The notes: generated by a model from the sequence alone, not told the origin. DNA of 8,698 bases from Rhodospirillaceae bacterium (GCA_029881835.1 JAOULV010000044.1:1-8698), one strand, 5' to 3'; counted from the first letter of the stretch, positions 1 through 7,490 are shown. A program made the numbers and translations.

Positions 1-2436
1 GCCTTCTTTGATGTCGTCATAATTAGCAAACGACATACCGCATTCCATGCCTTCTTTGACTTCTTTGGCATCATCTTTGAAACGCTTAAGCTGTGAAAGC
101 TCGCCCTCATGAATAACCACATCGTCACGCAACAGGCGTACCTTGGCCCCGCGTTTGACGGTTCCTTCGCTAACCATACAACCGGCGACCTTGCCGACCT
201 TGGAAACTGAGAACACTTCACGCACCTGCGCATAACCCAAAAGATTTTCCTTGATGGTCGGGGCCAGCATACCGGATAGCGCTTTTTTCATATCATCGGT
301 TACGTCATAGATGATTGAATAATAGCGAATATCAACACCATCACGTTTGGCCAGATCGCGGGCCTGGGCATTGGCACGAACGTTAAAGCCAATTACAAAA
401 CCGCCCGACGCACGCGCAAGGATAATATCTGATTCATTAATACCGCCAACAGCGCCGTGTAAAATGCGGGCTTTTACTTCATCGGTACCAAGTTGGTTAA
501 GGGCGGCCTGAATAGCTTCGAGCGAACCATGAACGTCGGCCTTGATAACAACCGGCAGCTCTTGGGCTTCGCCTTCTTGAATGCGTTCAAACATTTGTTC
601 CAGCGTACCGCGACCGCTGGCCGCTGACCTAAGGTCGCGTTTTTTGCGTTTGCGATAATCGGTAACTTCGCGTGCACGGTTTTCGTCGCCCACCGCCACA
701 ACTTCATCACCGGCGTCCGGCGTGCCGCTAAGGCCAAGAACCTCAACCGGGGTTCCGGGCACTGCAAATTCGACCTGATTGCCGTGATCATCAATAAGCG
801 CGCGGACCTTGCCCCATTCGGAACCGGCAACAAATATATCGCCAGCGCGAAGCGTGCCGCGCTGAACCAAAACGGTTGCGACCGAACCGCGGCCTTGTTC
901 CATTTTTGCTTCAACAATAACGCCTTCGGCGGGGCAATCGGGGTTGGCTTTAAGGTCAAGTATTTCCGCCTGCAACAAAATGGCTTCTTCCAGTTTGTCC
1001 AGATTTAGGCGTTCTTTGGCCGAAACTTCGACTGTCAAAACATCTCCGCCCATTTCTTCGACCACTACTTCGTGTTGCAACAATTCGGTGCGCACCCGTT
1101 GGGCATTGGCGTCCGGCTTATCGCATTTGTTAATGGCAACAATAATAGGAACCGAAGCCGCTTTGGCGTGATGGATGGCCTCAATGGTTTGCGGCATTAC
1201 GCTATCATCAGCCGCCACCACCAAAACCACAATGTCCGTTACCTTGGCACCGCGCGCGCGCATATCGGTAAACGCTGCGTGGCCAGGGGTATCGATAAAG
1301 GTTATTTTTTGACCAGATTCGATTGTTACCTGATAGGCACCAATGTGCTGGGTAATACCGCCCGCTTCGCCGCCGGCAATATCGGTGGCGCGCAACGCAT
1401 CAAGCAAAGATGTTTTGCCGTGATCAACGTGGCCCATAATAGTAACAACCGGCGGGCGCGGAACCAGCGTTGATACATCATCACTGCCGCCACCAAGGCC
1501 CAATTCAACGTCGGATTCAGAAACACGCTGAACGTTATGACCAAATTCTGAAACAATAAGCTCAGCGGTATCGGCATCAATGACTTGGTTAATCGTTGCC
1601 ATCACACCCATTTTCATCAAGGCGCGAATTACATCAACGCCGCGTTCGGTCATGCGGTTGGCAAGTTCCTGTACGGAAATGGTTTCTGGAACAACCACAT
1701 CACGAATGATTTTTTTACCTTCGGCGCGGGCTTGCTGTTGTTTTTGTTTTTCTTTTTCACGCGCACGTTTAACGCTGGCGATTGAGCGCTGGCGTTCTTC
1801 GCCATCTTTGCCTGAAAGCACCGATGAAATTGTCAGCTTACCTGAACGGCGTTTTTGTTCACCCCGCGGGCGCGCAGGTGCATCACGGCGGTCATCTTTT
1901 TCTTTTATTTCTTTGCGTTTGGGTAACGAGCGCTTGGCCCGTGTTGCGCCTTCTTCGTCAGAGGCTTCGGCTACAAGATTAATATCCGGAGCAACATCAG
2001 CCACCGGTGCGGTTTCAATTTCCGGTTCGGGCTCGGGTTCGGGTTCGGGCATTGATGCTTTGCGCAGAGCTTCTTCTTCGGCTAAGCGGGCTTCTTCTTC
2101 GGCCCTAATTTTGGCATCTTCAAGGGCGCGCGCGCGGCTTTCTTTTTCATGGTTGGTCAAGCCAGTGCCATCAAAAACATCTTTTACATCAGGGGTGAAA
2201 GCTTCTTTGGCCAATTTTTTTGCCGGGCCGCTTACCTCGGCCATGTTGCCGCCGGAATCTGGTGCGTAGGTACGTTTTTTACGCACCTCAACCGTTACCA
2301 TTTTAGAGCGACCGTGGCTAAAGCTCTGTTTGACCTGTCCGGTCTCAACGGTTTTTTTCAGCTCAAGCTTGCCCGGGCTGGAAATACGCAGCGGCTTCTT
2401 GGCGTCACCTTTATTTTTGTCTTTGCTTTCGCTCAT
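1..2436 (-). CDS. infB: Translation initiation factor IF-2, 3' end cut by window edge
   Basis: IF-2 is the cytoplasmic GTPase that brings initiator fMet-tRNA to the 30S subunit and promotes 50S joining. The 812 codons present are open throughout. The N-terminus carries the alphaproteobacterial signature VETGQVKQSFSHGRSK, then a charged low-complexity linker with (PE)5, then an IF2N domain at about residues 250-305 (start ISVQELANRM). The GTPase motifs are intact: GHVDHGKT 335-342 (G1), DTPGH 382-386 (G3) and NKCD 436-439 (G4). The C-terminal beta-barrel and IF2-C domains follow. The last visible residues, NYDDIKEG, normally lie near the end of the family, so I infer that about 15 residues are missing. 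The ATG overlaps the TGA of the upstream ylxR-type gene as ATGA, which suggests translational coupling; an AGGAAG lies 13 nt upstream, further than ideal. It is the last gene of the rimP-nusA block visible here. Confidence 0.97.
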   Translation of the reverse strand, partial: MSESKDKNKGDAKKPLRISSPGKLELKKTVETGQVKQSFSHGRSKMVTVEVRKKRTYAPDSGGNMAEVSGPAKKLAKEAFTPDVKDVFDGTGLTNHEKESRARALEDAKIRAEEEARLAEEEALRKASMPEPEPEPEPEIETAPVADVAPDINLVAEASDEEGATRAKRSLPKRKEIKEKDDRRDAPARPRGEQKRRSGKLTISSVLSGKDGEERQRSIASVKRAREKEKQKQQQARAEGKKIIRDVVVPETISVQELANRMTERGVDVIRALMKMGVMATINQVIDADTAELIVSEFGHNVQRVSESDVELGLGGGSDDVSTLVPRPPVVTIMGHVDHGKTSLLDALRATDIAGGEAGGITQHIGAYQVTIESGQKITFIDTPGHAAFTDMRARGAKVTDIVVLVVAADDSVMPQTIEAIHHAKAASVPIIVAINKCDKPDANAQRVRTELLQHEVVVEEMGGDVLTVEVSAKERLNLDKLEEAILLQAEILDLKANPDCPAEGVIVEAKMEQGRGSVATVLVQRGTLRAGDIFVAGSEWGKVRALIDDHGNQVEFAVPGTPVEVLGLSGTPDAGDEVVAVGDENRAREVTDYRKRKKRDLRSAASGRGTLEQMFERIQEGEAQELPVVIKADVHGSLEAIQAALNQLGTDEVKARILHGAVGGINESDIILARASGGFVIGFNVRANAQARDLAKRDGVDIRYYSIIYDVTDDMKKALSGMLAPTIKENLLGYAQVREVFSVSKVGKVAGCMVSEGTVKRGAKVRLLRDDVVIHEGELSQLKRFKDDAKEVKEGMECGMSFANYDDIKEG
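2021..2050. repeat. Five-unit hexanucleotide tandem repeat inside infB
   Basis: On the plus strand five imperfect copies of TCGGGT/TCGGGC/TCCGGT run head to tail. Read on the coding strand they give five Pro-Glu pairs in the IF-2 linker between the N-terminal signature and the IF2N domain. The third-position changes (GAA/GAG, CCC/CCG) show it is not a recent perfect expansion. Such repeats can change in unit number without breaking the frame, so length variation between strains would be tolerated. Confidence 0.85.
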
Positions 2437-3083
2437 ATCTTATCAGTTTCTTCCTGGTTCAGGCTGTTGTTCAATTCTTGGCCGGTAAAGCGGGCCAGCT
2501 TGGATGCATCCCTTAACATATTTTCGGCTAACCTGCCCGGTTCTAAAACCATATGAACCGCCTCAGTCTTGCCAATGGCATGGGCCAGTTCATCCCGGCT
2601 AAAAATTGATATCACCGGAGTTTGTGGTGATACCGCCCGGGCCAATTGCCCAATTTTGTTTTTGCCGTCAGCCGCCCCATCAAAGGCTTCCAACAACAAG
2701 CCGACATTTCCTTTTTTCAATCGCGCGCGAACTTTTTCAAATCCGCTTGTAACCTGTCCTGCCCTTTTGGCCAAACTAAGGTTGGCAAGGCTTTGTTTTT
2801 TTAACTGTCTTTCAACCACGCCCGCCAGATCGTCTGCGATCTTTACTTCAGCCTTGGCCGCCCTTTTTGCTGCCTTGGCAAATGCTTTCATTGCCTTGTC
2901 AGGGTGCAACATATCCGAAGAAGGCCATAACCACAAACCCCGACCCGGAAGCTTGGCATTTACATCAAAAACCAGCTCGGATGCAGGTGAAACCACAAAC
3001 CTGAGCATTTCTTCCCGGTTGTGGTGCTGGTTGGTTACGATGCAACGCCTTTCAGCGTCTTTATCGTCTCGCTTTCCCGCCAT
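2433..3083 (-). CDS. YlxR (DUF448) + L7Ae-like RNA-binding fusion protein
   Basis: This 216-residue cytoplasmic protein joins two RNA-binding-type folds. The YlxR/DUF448 domain spans about residues 11-88 and has the hallmark RRCIVTNQ start, LRFVVSP, and the loop KLPGRGLW (44-51). The second part, about 98-195, resembles the L7Ae/L30e/S12e/Gadd45 fold, with LSLAKRAGQVTSGFEKV near its start. Alphaproteobacteria commonly carry this fusion between nusA and infB, whereas Firmicutes have two separate small genes (ylxR and ylxQ). The exact role is unsettled; YlxR proteins have been linked to ribosome or RNase P function and gene regulation. The ATG has a GGAG Shine-Dalgarno at 3091-3094, 7 nt away. 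It starts 54 nt after the nusA stop, and its TGA overlaps the infB ATG. The lysine/arginine-rich stretch at 64-80 fits RNA contact. Identity of the fusion is secure; function is inferred. Confidence 0.93.
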   Translation of the reverse strand: MAGKRDDKDAERRCIVTNQHHNREEMLRFVVSPASELVFDVNAKLPGRGLWLWPSSDMLHPDKAMKAFAKAAKRAAKAEVKIADDLAGVVERQLKKQSLANLSLAKRAGQVTSGFEKVRARLKKGNVGLLLEAFDGAADGKNKIGQLARAVSPQTPVISIFSRDELAHAIGKTEAVHMVLEPGRLAENMLRDASKLARFTGQELNNSLNQEETDKI

Positions 3084-3137
3084 GCGCGTTCTCCGGGGTT
3101 ATTGTCTGGTGTGTGCGGTTTTGCCTTTAAATTTTAC

Positions 3138-4694
3138 TTATTCGCTGTCCTCGCCTGTTTGTTCACTTTCTTCTTCACCGTCAAACCAATGCGCACGTGC
3201 CGCCATGATTATGCCATCGGCTTTTTCTTGGTTCATTTTGACCAAAGGCAGCATTTCACGCAGTTCATCACCGGCAAGGTCGGCAAGGTCGTCAAGGGTT
3301 TTAACGCCCTGTTCGCCCAGCTTTACCGCCATTTCTACCGTGATGCCCTCGGCATCCAGCAGGTCTTGGCCAACGCCCAGTTCTTTGCATTTGGTAGCCA
3401 GTTCTTCGTCGCGCCGTTCAAGGTAGCTTTTGGCGCGCGCGCTTAGTTCTTCGGCAACGCTTTCGTCAAAACCGTCAATCATCGCCAAATCATCTAAGGG
3501 CACAAACGCAACCTCTTCGATTGAGGTAAAGCCTTCGGTAACCAAAAGCTGGGCGATCATGTCATCAACGTCCAATGCTTCGATAAACATTTCTGAACGC
3601 AGGCGCGATTCATCTTGGCGGCGCTCGGTTTCTTCGGCTTCGGTCAGAATATCGATTTCCCAACCGGAAAGCTGTGACGCCAAACGCACGTTTTGCCCGC
3701 GCCGGCCAATGGCCAATGACAACTGATCATCGGGAACGACGACTTCGATTTTGTTGTTTTCTTCGTCTAGCACAACTTTGCTGACTTCGGCCGGTGCTAA
3801 GGCATTAACAATAAACATCGCCGGGTCTTGTGACCACGGAATGATATCAATTTTTTCGCCTTGTAATTCACCAACAACCGCCTGCACGCGTGAACCACGC
3901 ATACCGATACAAGGGCCAACCGGATCGATTGTACTGTCATTGCTGATAACCGCAATTTTAGCGCGCGAACCAGGGTCACGGGCAACCGATTTGATTTCGA
4001 TTACACCGTCATAAATTTCCGGCACTTCTTGAGCAAAAAGTTTTGCCATAAAGTTAGGGTGGGTGCGCGAAAGAAAAATTTGTGGTCCGCGTTGTTCTTC
4101 GCGCACATCAGTAATGTACGCACGCACGCGATCGCCGTTGTTGAAATGTTCGCGCGGAATGATTTCATCACGACGCATCAACGCTTCGGCCCGGCCCAGA
4201 TCAACAATTATATTGCCAAATTCAATACGCTTGACGATACCGTTGACGACTTCACCAATGCGGTCTTTGAATTCAGCGTACTGGCGTTTACGTTCGGCTT
4301 CGCGCACCTTTTGCACAATAACCTGCTTGGCGGTTTGCGCGGCAATGCGGCCGAAATCAATTGGCGGAAGCGGATCAACAATAAATTCACCAAGACCAAG
4401 TTCGGGATGTTTTTTATTGGCATCTTTTAATTTTATTTGGGTGTGTTCGTTTTCGACTTCTTCCACCACCTCGACATAGCGTGCCAGTGAAATTTCACCG
4501 GAGCTGCGGTCAATGTGGGCACGAATATCGTGTTCTTGCCCGTATTTAGAACGCCCGGCGCGTTGGATTGCTTGTTCCATCGCGTCAAGCACTTCGTCAC
4601 GGTTGATACCCTTGTCACGCGCTACCGTATCGGCAACGCTAAGAAGTTCGGGGCGTACATGTACGCCGGTTGTTAATGCTGATTGTTCGCTCAT
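3138..4694 (-). CDS. nusA: Transcription termination/antitermination factor NusA
   Basis: NusA binds RNA polymerase near the RNA exit channel and affects pausing, intrinsic termination and antitermination. The 518 residues hold the N-terminal polymerase-binding domain (about 1-135), an S1 domain (about 146-212, starting GEVVNGIVKRIEFGNIIVDLG), KH1 with GMRG at 264-267, KH2 with GRRG at 330-333, and a C-terminal part with helix-hairpin-helix-like repeats (about 370-430 and 435-500) ending in an acidic tail. The start at MSEQSAL has a strong AAGGAAA Shine-Dalgarno (4702-4708) 7 nt upstream. It begins 46 nt after the rimP stop, with no promoter or terminator evident in the gap, so the two are probably co-transcribed. 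In E. coli NusA feeds back on its own operon; the structured leader before rimP would be the obvious place for that here, but this is inference. Confidence 0.98.
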   Translation of the reverse strand: MSEQSALTTGVHVRPELLSVADTVARDKGINRDEVLDAMEQAIQRAGRSKYGQEHDIRAHIDRSSGEISLARYVEVVEEVENEHTQIKLKDANKKHPELGLGEFIVDPLPPIDFGRIAAQTAKQVIVQKVREAERKRQYAEFKDRIGEVVNGIVKRIEFGNIIVDLGRAEALMRRDEIIPREHFNNGDRVRAYITDVREEQRGPQIFLSRTHPNFMAKLFAQEVPEIYDGVIEIKSVARDPGSRAKIAVISNDSTIDPVGPCIGMRGSRVQAVVGELQGEKIDIIPWSQDPAMFIVNALAPAEVSKVVLDEENNKIEVVVPDDQLSLAIGRRGQNVRLASQLSGWEIDILTEAEETERRQDESRLRSEMFIEALDVDDMIAQLLVTEGFTSIEEVAFVPLDDLAMIDGFDESVAEELSARAKSYLERRDEELATKCKELGVGQDLLDAEGITVEMAVKLGEQGVKTLDDLADLAGDELREMLPLVKMNQEKADGIIMAARAHWFDGEEESEQTGEDSE

Positions 4695-4740
4695 AACACT
4701 GTTTCCTTAAGAGCCCATAAATTAAAAGATATAAAAAATT

Positions 4741-5241
4741 CTACTCTTGCATTGATGCTTTTATTAAATCATCGCTTAGCAATAGCTTTGCACGGTCTAG
4801 ATCTTCAAACGGCAATTCATACACTTCGCCTTCAACTTCAATTTTTATTAACTCGCCTTCGTTTGGTTTTTCAGCCACCAGGCCCAGCAGTTTTCCACTA
4901 AAGCGTTTACGCCCGTTAACCGCATGTTCCATTTCAATCCGTGCTTCATAACCTTTCCAACGATCAAAATCTTTGGCCCGGGTCAGGGGCCGATCAATTC
5001 CCGGCGAAGATACCTCTAGGGTAAAGGCACTGGAAATTGGGTCTTCTACATCAAGCACCGCAGAAATGGCGCGACTTAAACTTGCGCAGTCTTCCACATC
5101 CATATTTCGCCCATCAATCGGTTCGGCCATTACTTGCAAGCGTGGGCGGCTTTCGCCCGAAACTTGAACCCGCACCAATTCAAAGCCCATGCCTTCGATG
5201 GTCGGATTTATTATTGCCGCGATGCGTTCGCCTACGTTCAT
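4741..5241 (-). CDS. rimP: Ribosome maturation factor RimP
   Basis: RimP helps mature the 30S subunit, acting on the S12-containing region, in the cytoplasm. The 166-residue length is normal for the family. The N-terminal alpha/beta domain covers about residues 1-88 and ends in the conserved LEVSSPGIDRPLTR (75-88), which is the best family signature. The C-terminal small beta-barrel (Sm-like) domain follows from about residue 92 (FDRWKGYEARIE) to LPFEDLDRAKLLL near the end. The ATG is the only sensible start; the Shine-Dalgarno is weak (GAGA at 5248-5251, 6 nt away), so translation may be modest. It is the first gene of the rimP-nusA-ylxR-infB block and is preceded by a 259-bp leader/promoter spacer with two hairpins. 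Confidence 0.97.
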   Translation of the reverse strand: MNVGERIAAIINPTIEGMGFELVRVQVSGESRPRLQVMAEPIDGRNMDVEDCASLSRAISAVLDVEDPISSAFTLEVSSPGIDRPLTRAKDFDRWKGYEARIEMEHAVNGRKRFSGKLLGLVAEKPNEGELIKIEVEGEVYELPFEDLDRAKLLLSDDLIKASMQE

Positions 5242-5307
5242 GTCCGTTCTCTTTGGTGCTTCTTTTATTCTTTGTCCCCAATTTGGCTAAAGCACCGCAA
5301 ACACTAA

Positions 5308-5330
5308 AGGCGGGCCGCGGGGGCCCGCCT
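5308..5330 (-). terminator. GC-rich hairpin before rimP: terminator or leader attenuator
   Basis: A perfect 9-bp stem (AGGCGGGCC paired with GGCCCGCCT) closes a 5-nt loop. On the minus strand it is followed by TTTAGTGTTTGC, a poor, interrupted U tract; on the plus strand no T-run follows, so it is oriented with the genes. It ends 66 nt before the rimP ATG. It may be the intrinsic terminator of metK-trmB, an attenuator in the rimP leader, or both. The lack of a clean U tract makes it a candidate for NusA-stimulated termination, but that is inference. Confidence 0.55.
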
Positions 5331-5338
5331 CGACCGAC

Positions 5339-5353
5339 GGTTCAAAGCGAACC
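5339..5353 (-). promoter_or_regulatory. Small stem-loop in the rimP leader
   Basis: On the minus strand GGTTC and GAACC pair across a 5-nt loop (GCTTT), 8 nt before the larger GC-rich hairpin at 5308-5330. Both lie between the proposed rimP promoter and its ATG, so the leader RNA would start with two consecutive hairpins. The function is unknown; it could be part of an attenuator or a protein-binding site. It resembles a tRNA T-arm by chance only. Confidence 0.4.
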
Positions 5354-5383
5354 AGCGAGACTTAAGCTGTTAGGAATGGCGGT

Positions 5384-5412
5384 TTTTTACACCTTGATAT
5401 TTAAAAACGCAA
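5384..5412 (-). promoter_or_regulatory. Possible sigma70-type promoter for rimP-nusA-ylxR-infB
   Basis: On the minus strand TTGCGT (5407-5412) and TAAAAA (5384-5389) are separated by 17 bp. The match to consensus is 3/6 and 4/6, so this is weak and chosen partly by position: it lies in the AT-rich half of the spacer, upstream of both leader hairpins. A start near 5377 would give a leader of about 136 nt. The spacer from 5413 to 5500 shows nothing else I can name. Confidence 0.3.
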
Positions 5413-5500
5413 GGCATTTTAAGGCTAATGGGCCATTTTTTGGATAAATATTGTTTTATTTCAAATAGTTGCCAGATAACCGGGCGGCTTTTGCCGGACG

Positions 5501-6208
5501 CTAACTTTGCCGTCTAAACACCAAATATGTGGCCTTTATGCCCTTGGCCAGCGCTTTTTCCTCATATCTGGTTCGGGTCCAGCCCTTGGGCGGTTCGCGC
5601 CAATCGGTGGCACTTTTGGCCAGCCATTCAAAGCCCGGATGGGTGGATATCTGGAAAAGCGCATAACGCACATAGTCTGTGTGATCAGATGCCACTATCA
5701 ATTCGCCCCCAGGCTTCATCATCCGGTAAATCTCATCCAGGGTTTCGTGGGTTAGTAGGCGCCTTTTGGCGTGGCGTTTTTTTGGCCACGGGTCGGGAAA
5801 TAAAATAAAAATCCTGCCTAAGATACTATCAGTTATGGTTGGAAAAATTTCCCTGACATCATCGGGCCAAATACGAACGTTTTTAATGTTTTCATCGCTA
5901 ATGGTGTTAACCAATTTAGCAACACCATTTATAAACGGTTCGGCACCGATAAAACCTATTTGCGGATGGGCCAACGCTTGAGCGGCCAAATGCTCGCCCC
6001 CGCCAAAACCGATTTCCAACCAAATGTCATTTACCGCCCCGGCAAACTGCTGAGATGGCGGATGCGACACATCAAACTTTATTTTAGGCAATAATTCATC
6101 GACCAAACGTTCACGGCCGGGGCGAAGTTTTTTTCCTCGCCGCCGGCCGAATGAACGAACATGTTCGCTTTGTTGTTTATCTGAATCAGAGTGCGCGCTT
6201 GAGGGCAT
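5501..6208 (-). CDS. trmB: tRNA (guanine-N7-)-methyltransferase TrmB
   Basis: TrmB uses SAM to form 7-methylguanosine at position 46 in the variable loop of tRNAs. With the start chosen here the protein has 235 residues, normal for the family. It is a class I Rossmann methyltransferase: SAM-binding motif I EIGFGGGEH at 65-73, GAEPF at 88-92, the TrmB hallmark ILFPDPWPKKRHAKRRL at 135-151, SDHTDYVRYAL in the later strand region, and the C-terminal TRYEEKA (213-219). The basic N-terminus (SFGRRRGKKLRPGR) is typical. The frame stays open upstream to an ATG at 6292, but that would lie deep inside metK and adds a sequence unlike TrmB, so the ATG at 6208 is preferred; its Shine-Dalgarno is weak (GGA, 8 nt away). 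The start overlaps the metK end by 23 nt, indicating co-transcription and probably coupled translation. The product consumes SAM made by its neighbour. Confidence 0.96.
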   Translation of the reverse strand: MPSSAHSDSDKQQSEHVRSFGRRRGKKLRPGRERLVDELLPKIKFDVSHPPSQQFAGAVNDIWLEIGFGGGEHLAAQALAHPQIGFIGAEPFINGVAKLVNTISDENIKNVRIWPDDVREIFPTITDSILGRIFILFPDPWPKKRHAKRRLLTHETLDEIYRMMKPGGELIVASDHTDYVRYALFQISTHPGFEWLAKSATDWREPPKGWTRTRYEEKALAKGIKATYLVFRRQS

Positions 6209-7373
6209 CCACCAGATCCGTTTTTTCCCATGAAAAGCCGCCATCATTATCAGGGTTGCGGCCAAAATGTCCGTAAGCTGCAGAACGCGCATAAATCGGG
6301 CGGTTAAGTTTCAGGTGTTCGCGAATGCCACGCGGGCTAAGGTCCATTACTTCTTGTAATGCGCGCGCCAACGTGTCTTCGCCGACTTCGCCGGTGCCGT
6401 GAGTATCAACATAAAGCGAAAGCGGTTTAGAAACGCCAATAGCATAAGCAACCTGAATTGTGCATTTTTCTGCCGCCCCTGAGGCAACAACGTTTTTCGC
6501 CAGATAGCGCGCGGCATATGCTGCCGAACGGTCAACCTTGGTGGGGTCCTTGCCGGAAAACGCACCACCACCGTGCGGTGCCGCACCGCCATAGGTATCA
6601 ACAATAATTTTACGCCCCGTCAAACCGCAATCGCCATCGGGCCCGCCAATTACGAAATTGCCAGTTGGGTTAACATAAAATTCTTCTTCCGGGCACATCC
6701 AGCCTTCGGGCAAAACATTTACCACATGGGGGCGAACAATTTCGCGGACTTCGTCTTGGCTTAGACCTTCGGCGTGTTGGGTTGAAACCACCACCGATGT
6801 CGCGCCGACCGGTTTACCATTTACATATTTTAATGTGACCTGGCTTTTGGAATCAGGTTCAAGCCCCGGTTCGGCACCGGAATGGCGTGCCTCGGCCAAG
6901 GATTTTAAAATTGAATGGGAATAATGAATTGGCGCGGGCATCAAAACATCGGTTTCGCGGCAAGCGTAACCGAACATAATGCCTTGGTCGCCGGCGCCTT
7001 CGTCTTTGTTACCCGCCGCATCAACCCCTTGGGCGATGTCGGCGGATTGGCCGTGCAGGTAAACTTGAACGTCAGAATTTTTCCAATGAAAACCTGATTG
7101 TTCGTAACCAATGTCTTTTACGCATTCGCGCGCGATTTGTTCCATCCGCGCTTTATCGACTTCGCCTTTGGAATTAACCAGCGGTTCGGGCCCACGCACT
7201 TCGCCGGCCAGAACAATACGGTTGGTGGTAACCAAGGTTTCGCACGCCACGCGGGCTTGCGGGTCGGCGGTTAAAAACGCATCGACCACCGCATCGGAAA
7301 TGCGGTCACAAACTTTGTCCGGGTGTCCTTCGGAAACTGATTCACTGGTAAATAAAAAATCTTTTAGTGCCAT
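6186..7373 (-). CDS. metK: S-adenosylmethionine synthase
   Basis: MetK joins methionine and ATP to make SAM, the cell's main methyl donor, releasing phosphate and pyrophosphate; it works as a cytoplasmic tetramer with Mg2+ and K+. All family signatures are present in the 395 residues: GHPDK at 16-20, ACETLVTTN at 43-51, the GAGDQGIMFGYA signature at 126-137, DTYGGAAPHGGGAFSGKDP (259-277, including the glycine-rich phosphate-binding loop GGGAFSGKD), and DRSAAYAARYLAKN after it. The ATG has a clear GGAG Shine-Dalgarno (7382-7385) 8 nt away. A SAM-II riboswitch ends 67 nt before the start, so expression should fall when SAM is abundant. The 3' end overlaps trmB by 23 nt. Length and motifs show no damage. 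Confidence 0.99.
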   Translation of the reverse strand: MALKDFLFTSESVSEGHPDKVCDRISDAVVDAFLTADPQARVACETLVTTNRIVLAGEVRGPEPLVNSKGEVDKARMEQIARECVKDIGYEQSGFHWKNSDVQVYLHGQSADIAQGVDAAGNKDEGAGDQGIMFGYACRETDVLMPAPIHYSHSILKSLAEARHSGAEPGLEPDSKSQVTLKYVNGKPVGATSVVVSTQHAEGLSQDEVREIVRPHVVNVLPEGWMCPEEEFYVNPTGNFVIGGPDGDCGLTGRKIIVDTYGGAAPHGGGAFSGKDPTKVDRSAAYAARYLAKNVVASGAAEKCTIQVAYAIGVSKPLSLYVDTHGTGEVGEDTLARALQEVMDLSPRGIREHLKLNRPIYARSAAYGHFGRNPDNDGGFSWEKTDLVDALKRAL

Positions 7374-7413
7374 TATTGATGCTCCAAGCTCTGGTTAAAA
7401 TTCCGGACCCTGG

Positions 7414-7439
7414 GCGGCCTGACACAAGTTTAAGGCCAC
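7414..7439 (-). promoter_or_regulatory. Hairpin between the SAM-II aptamer and metK
   Basis: On the minus strand GTGGCCT (7433-7439) pairs with AGGCCGC (7414-7420), including one G-U pair, across a 12-nt loop. It starts one base after the aptamer. An alternative register pairs the aptamer's final GGG with CCC at 7412-7414 and keeps only the inner five pairs, which would compete with the aptamer pseudoknot. No U tract follows, so it does not look like a simple intrinsic terminator; it may be part of the expression platform that controls metK translation. Confidence 0.4.
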
Positions 7440-7440
7440 A

Positions 7441-7490
7441 CCCACTTAGCCATTTTTTTCGTGGGGGCAAGCGGTCCAAATCCATCCACG
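7441..7490 (-). ncRNA. SAM-II riboswitch controlling metK-trmB
   Basis: The 50-nt element matches the SAM-II family found mainly in alphaproteobacteria. P1 pairs CGTGG (7486-7490) with CCACG (7460-7464). The loop carries the conserved GATTT (7478-7482). The pseudoknot P2 pairs CCGCTTGC (7467-7474) with GC(U)AAGUGG (7442-7450), eight pairs with one bulged U, which is the SAM-II arrangement. By alignment with the crystallised Sargasso Sea metX RNA, the uridines that contact SAM (U11, U21, U44) correspond to 7479, 7469 and 7448 and are all present. One extra base lies in the TGG before ATTTG, compared with the usual TGATTTG. SAM binding should shut down expression. The element lies about 12 nt after the proposed transcription start and 67 nt before the metK ATG. 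Confidence 0.9.

Noticed and set aside
1580..2269. 229-residue plus-strand open frame rich in Ser, Arg and Gly
   Set aside because: It is the antisense of the infB linker and IF2N region; its composition follows from the charged repeat on the coding strand and it has no recognisable domain.
2569..3426. 285-residue plus-strand open frame
   Set aside because: It runs antisense through the ylxR-type gene and the end of nusA, both secure; no domain and no ribosome site of note.
5339..5353. T-arm-like GGTTC...GAACC, as of a tRNA (E. coli has a tRNA gene before rimP)
   Set aside because: No acceptor, D or anticodon stems can be drawn around it, so it is only a stem-loop.
5485..5496. CGGC-TTTT-GCCG hairpin just after trmB as a terminator
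   Set aside because: Only four pairs and no U tract on the minus strand; too weak to call.
6209..6292. Longer trmB start at an ATG at 6292, giving 263 residues
   Set aside because: The extra 28 residues lie fully within metK, are unlike TrmB N-termini and are simply its antiphase reading; the ATG at 6208 gives the usual length.
7441..7490. SAM/SAH riboswitch, which also occurs before metK in Rhodobacterales
   Set aside because: The element has the GATTT loop, CTTGC and GCTAA segments and the P2 pseudoknot of SAM-II, which fit that family much better.
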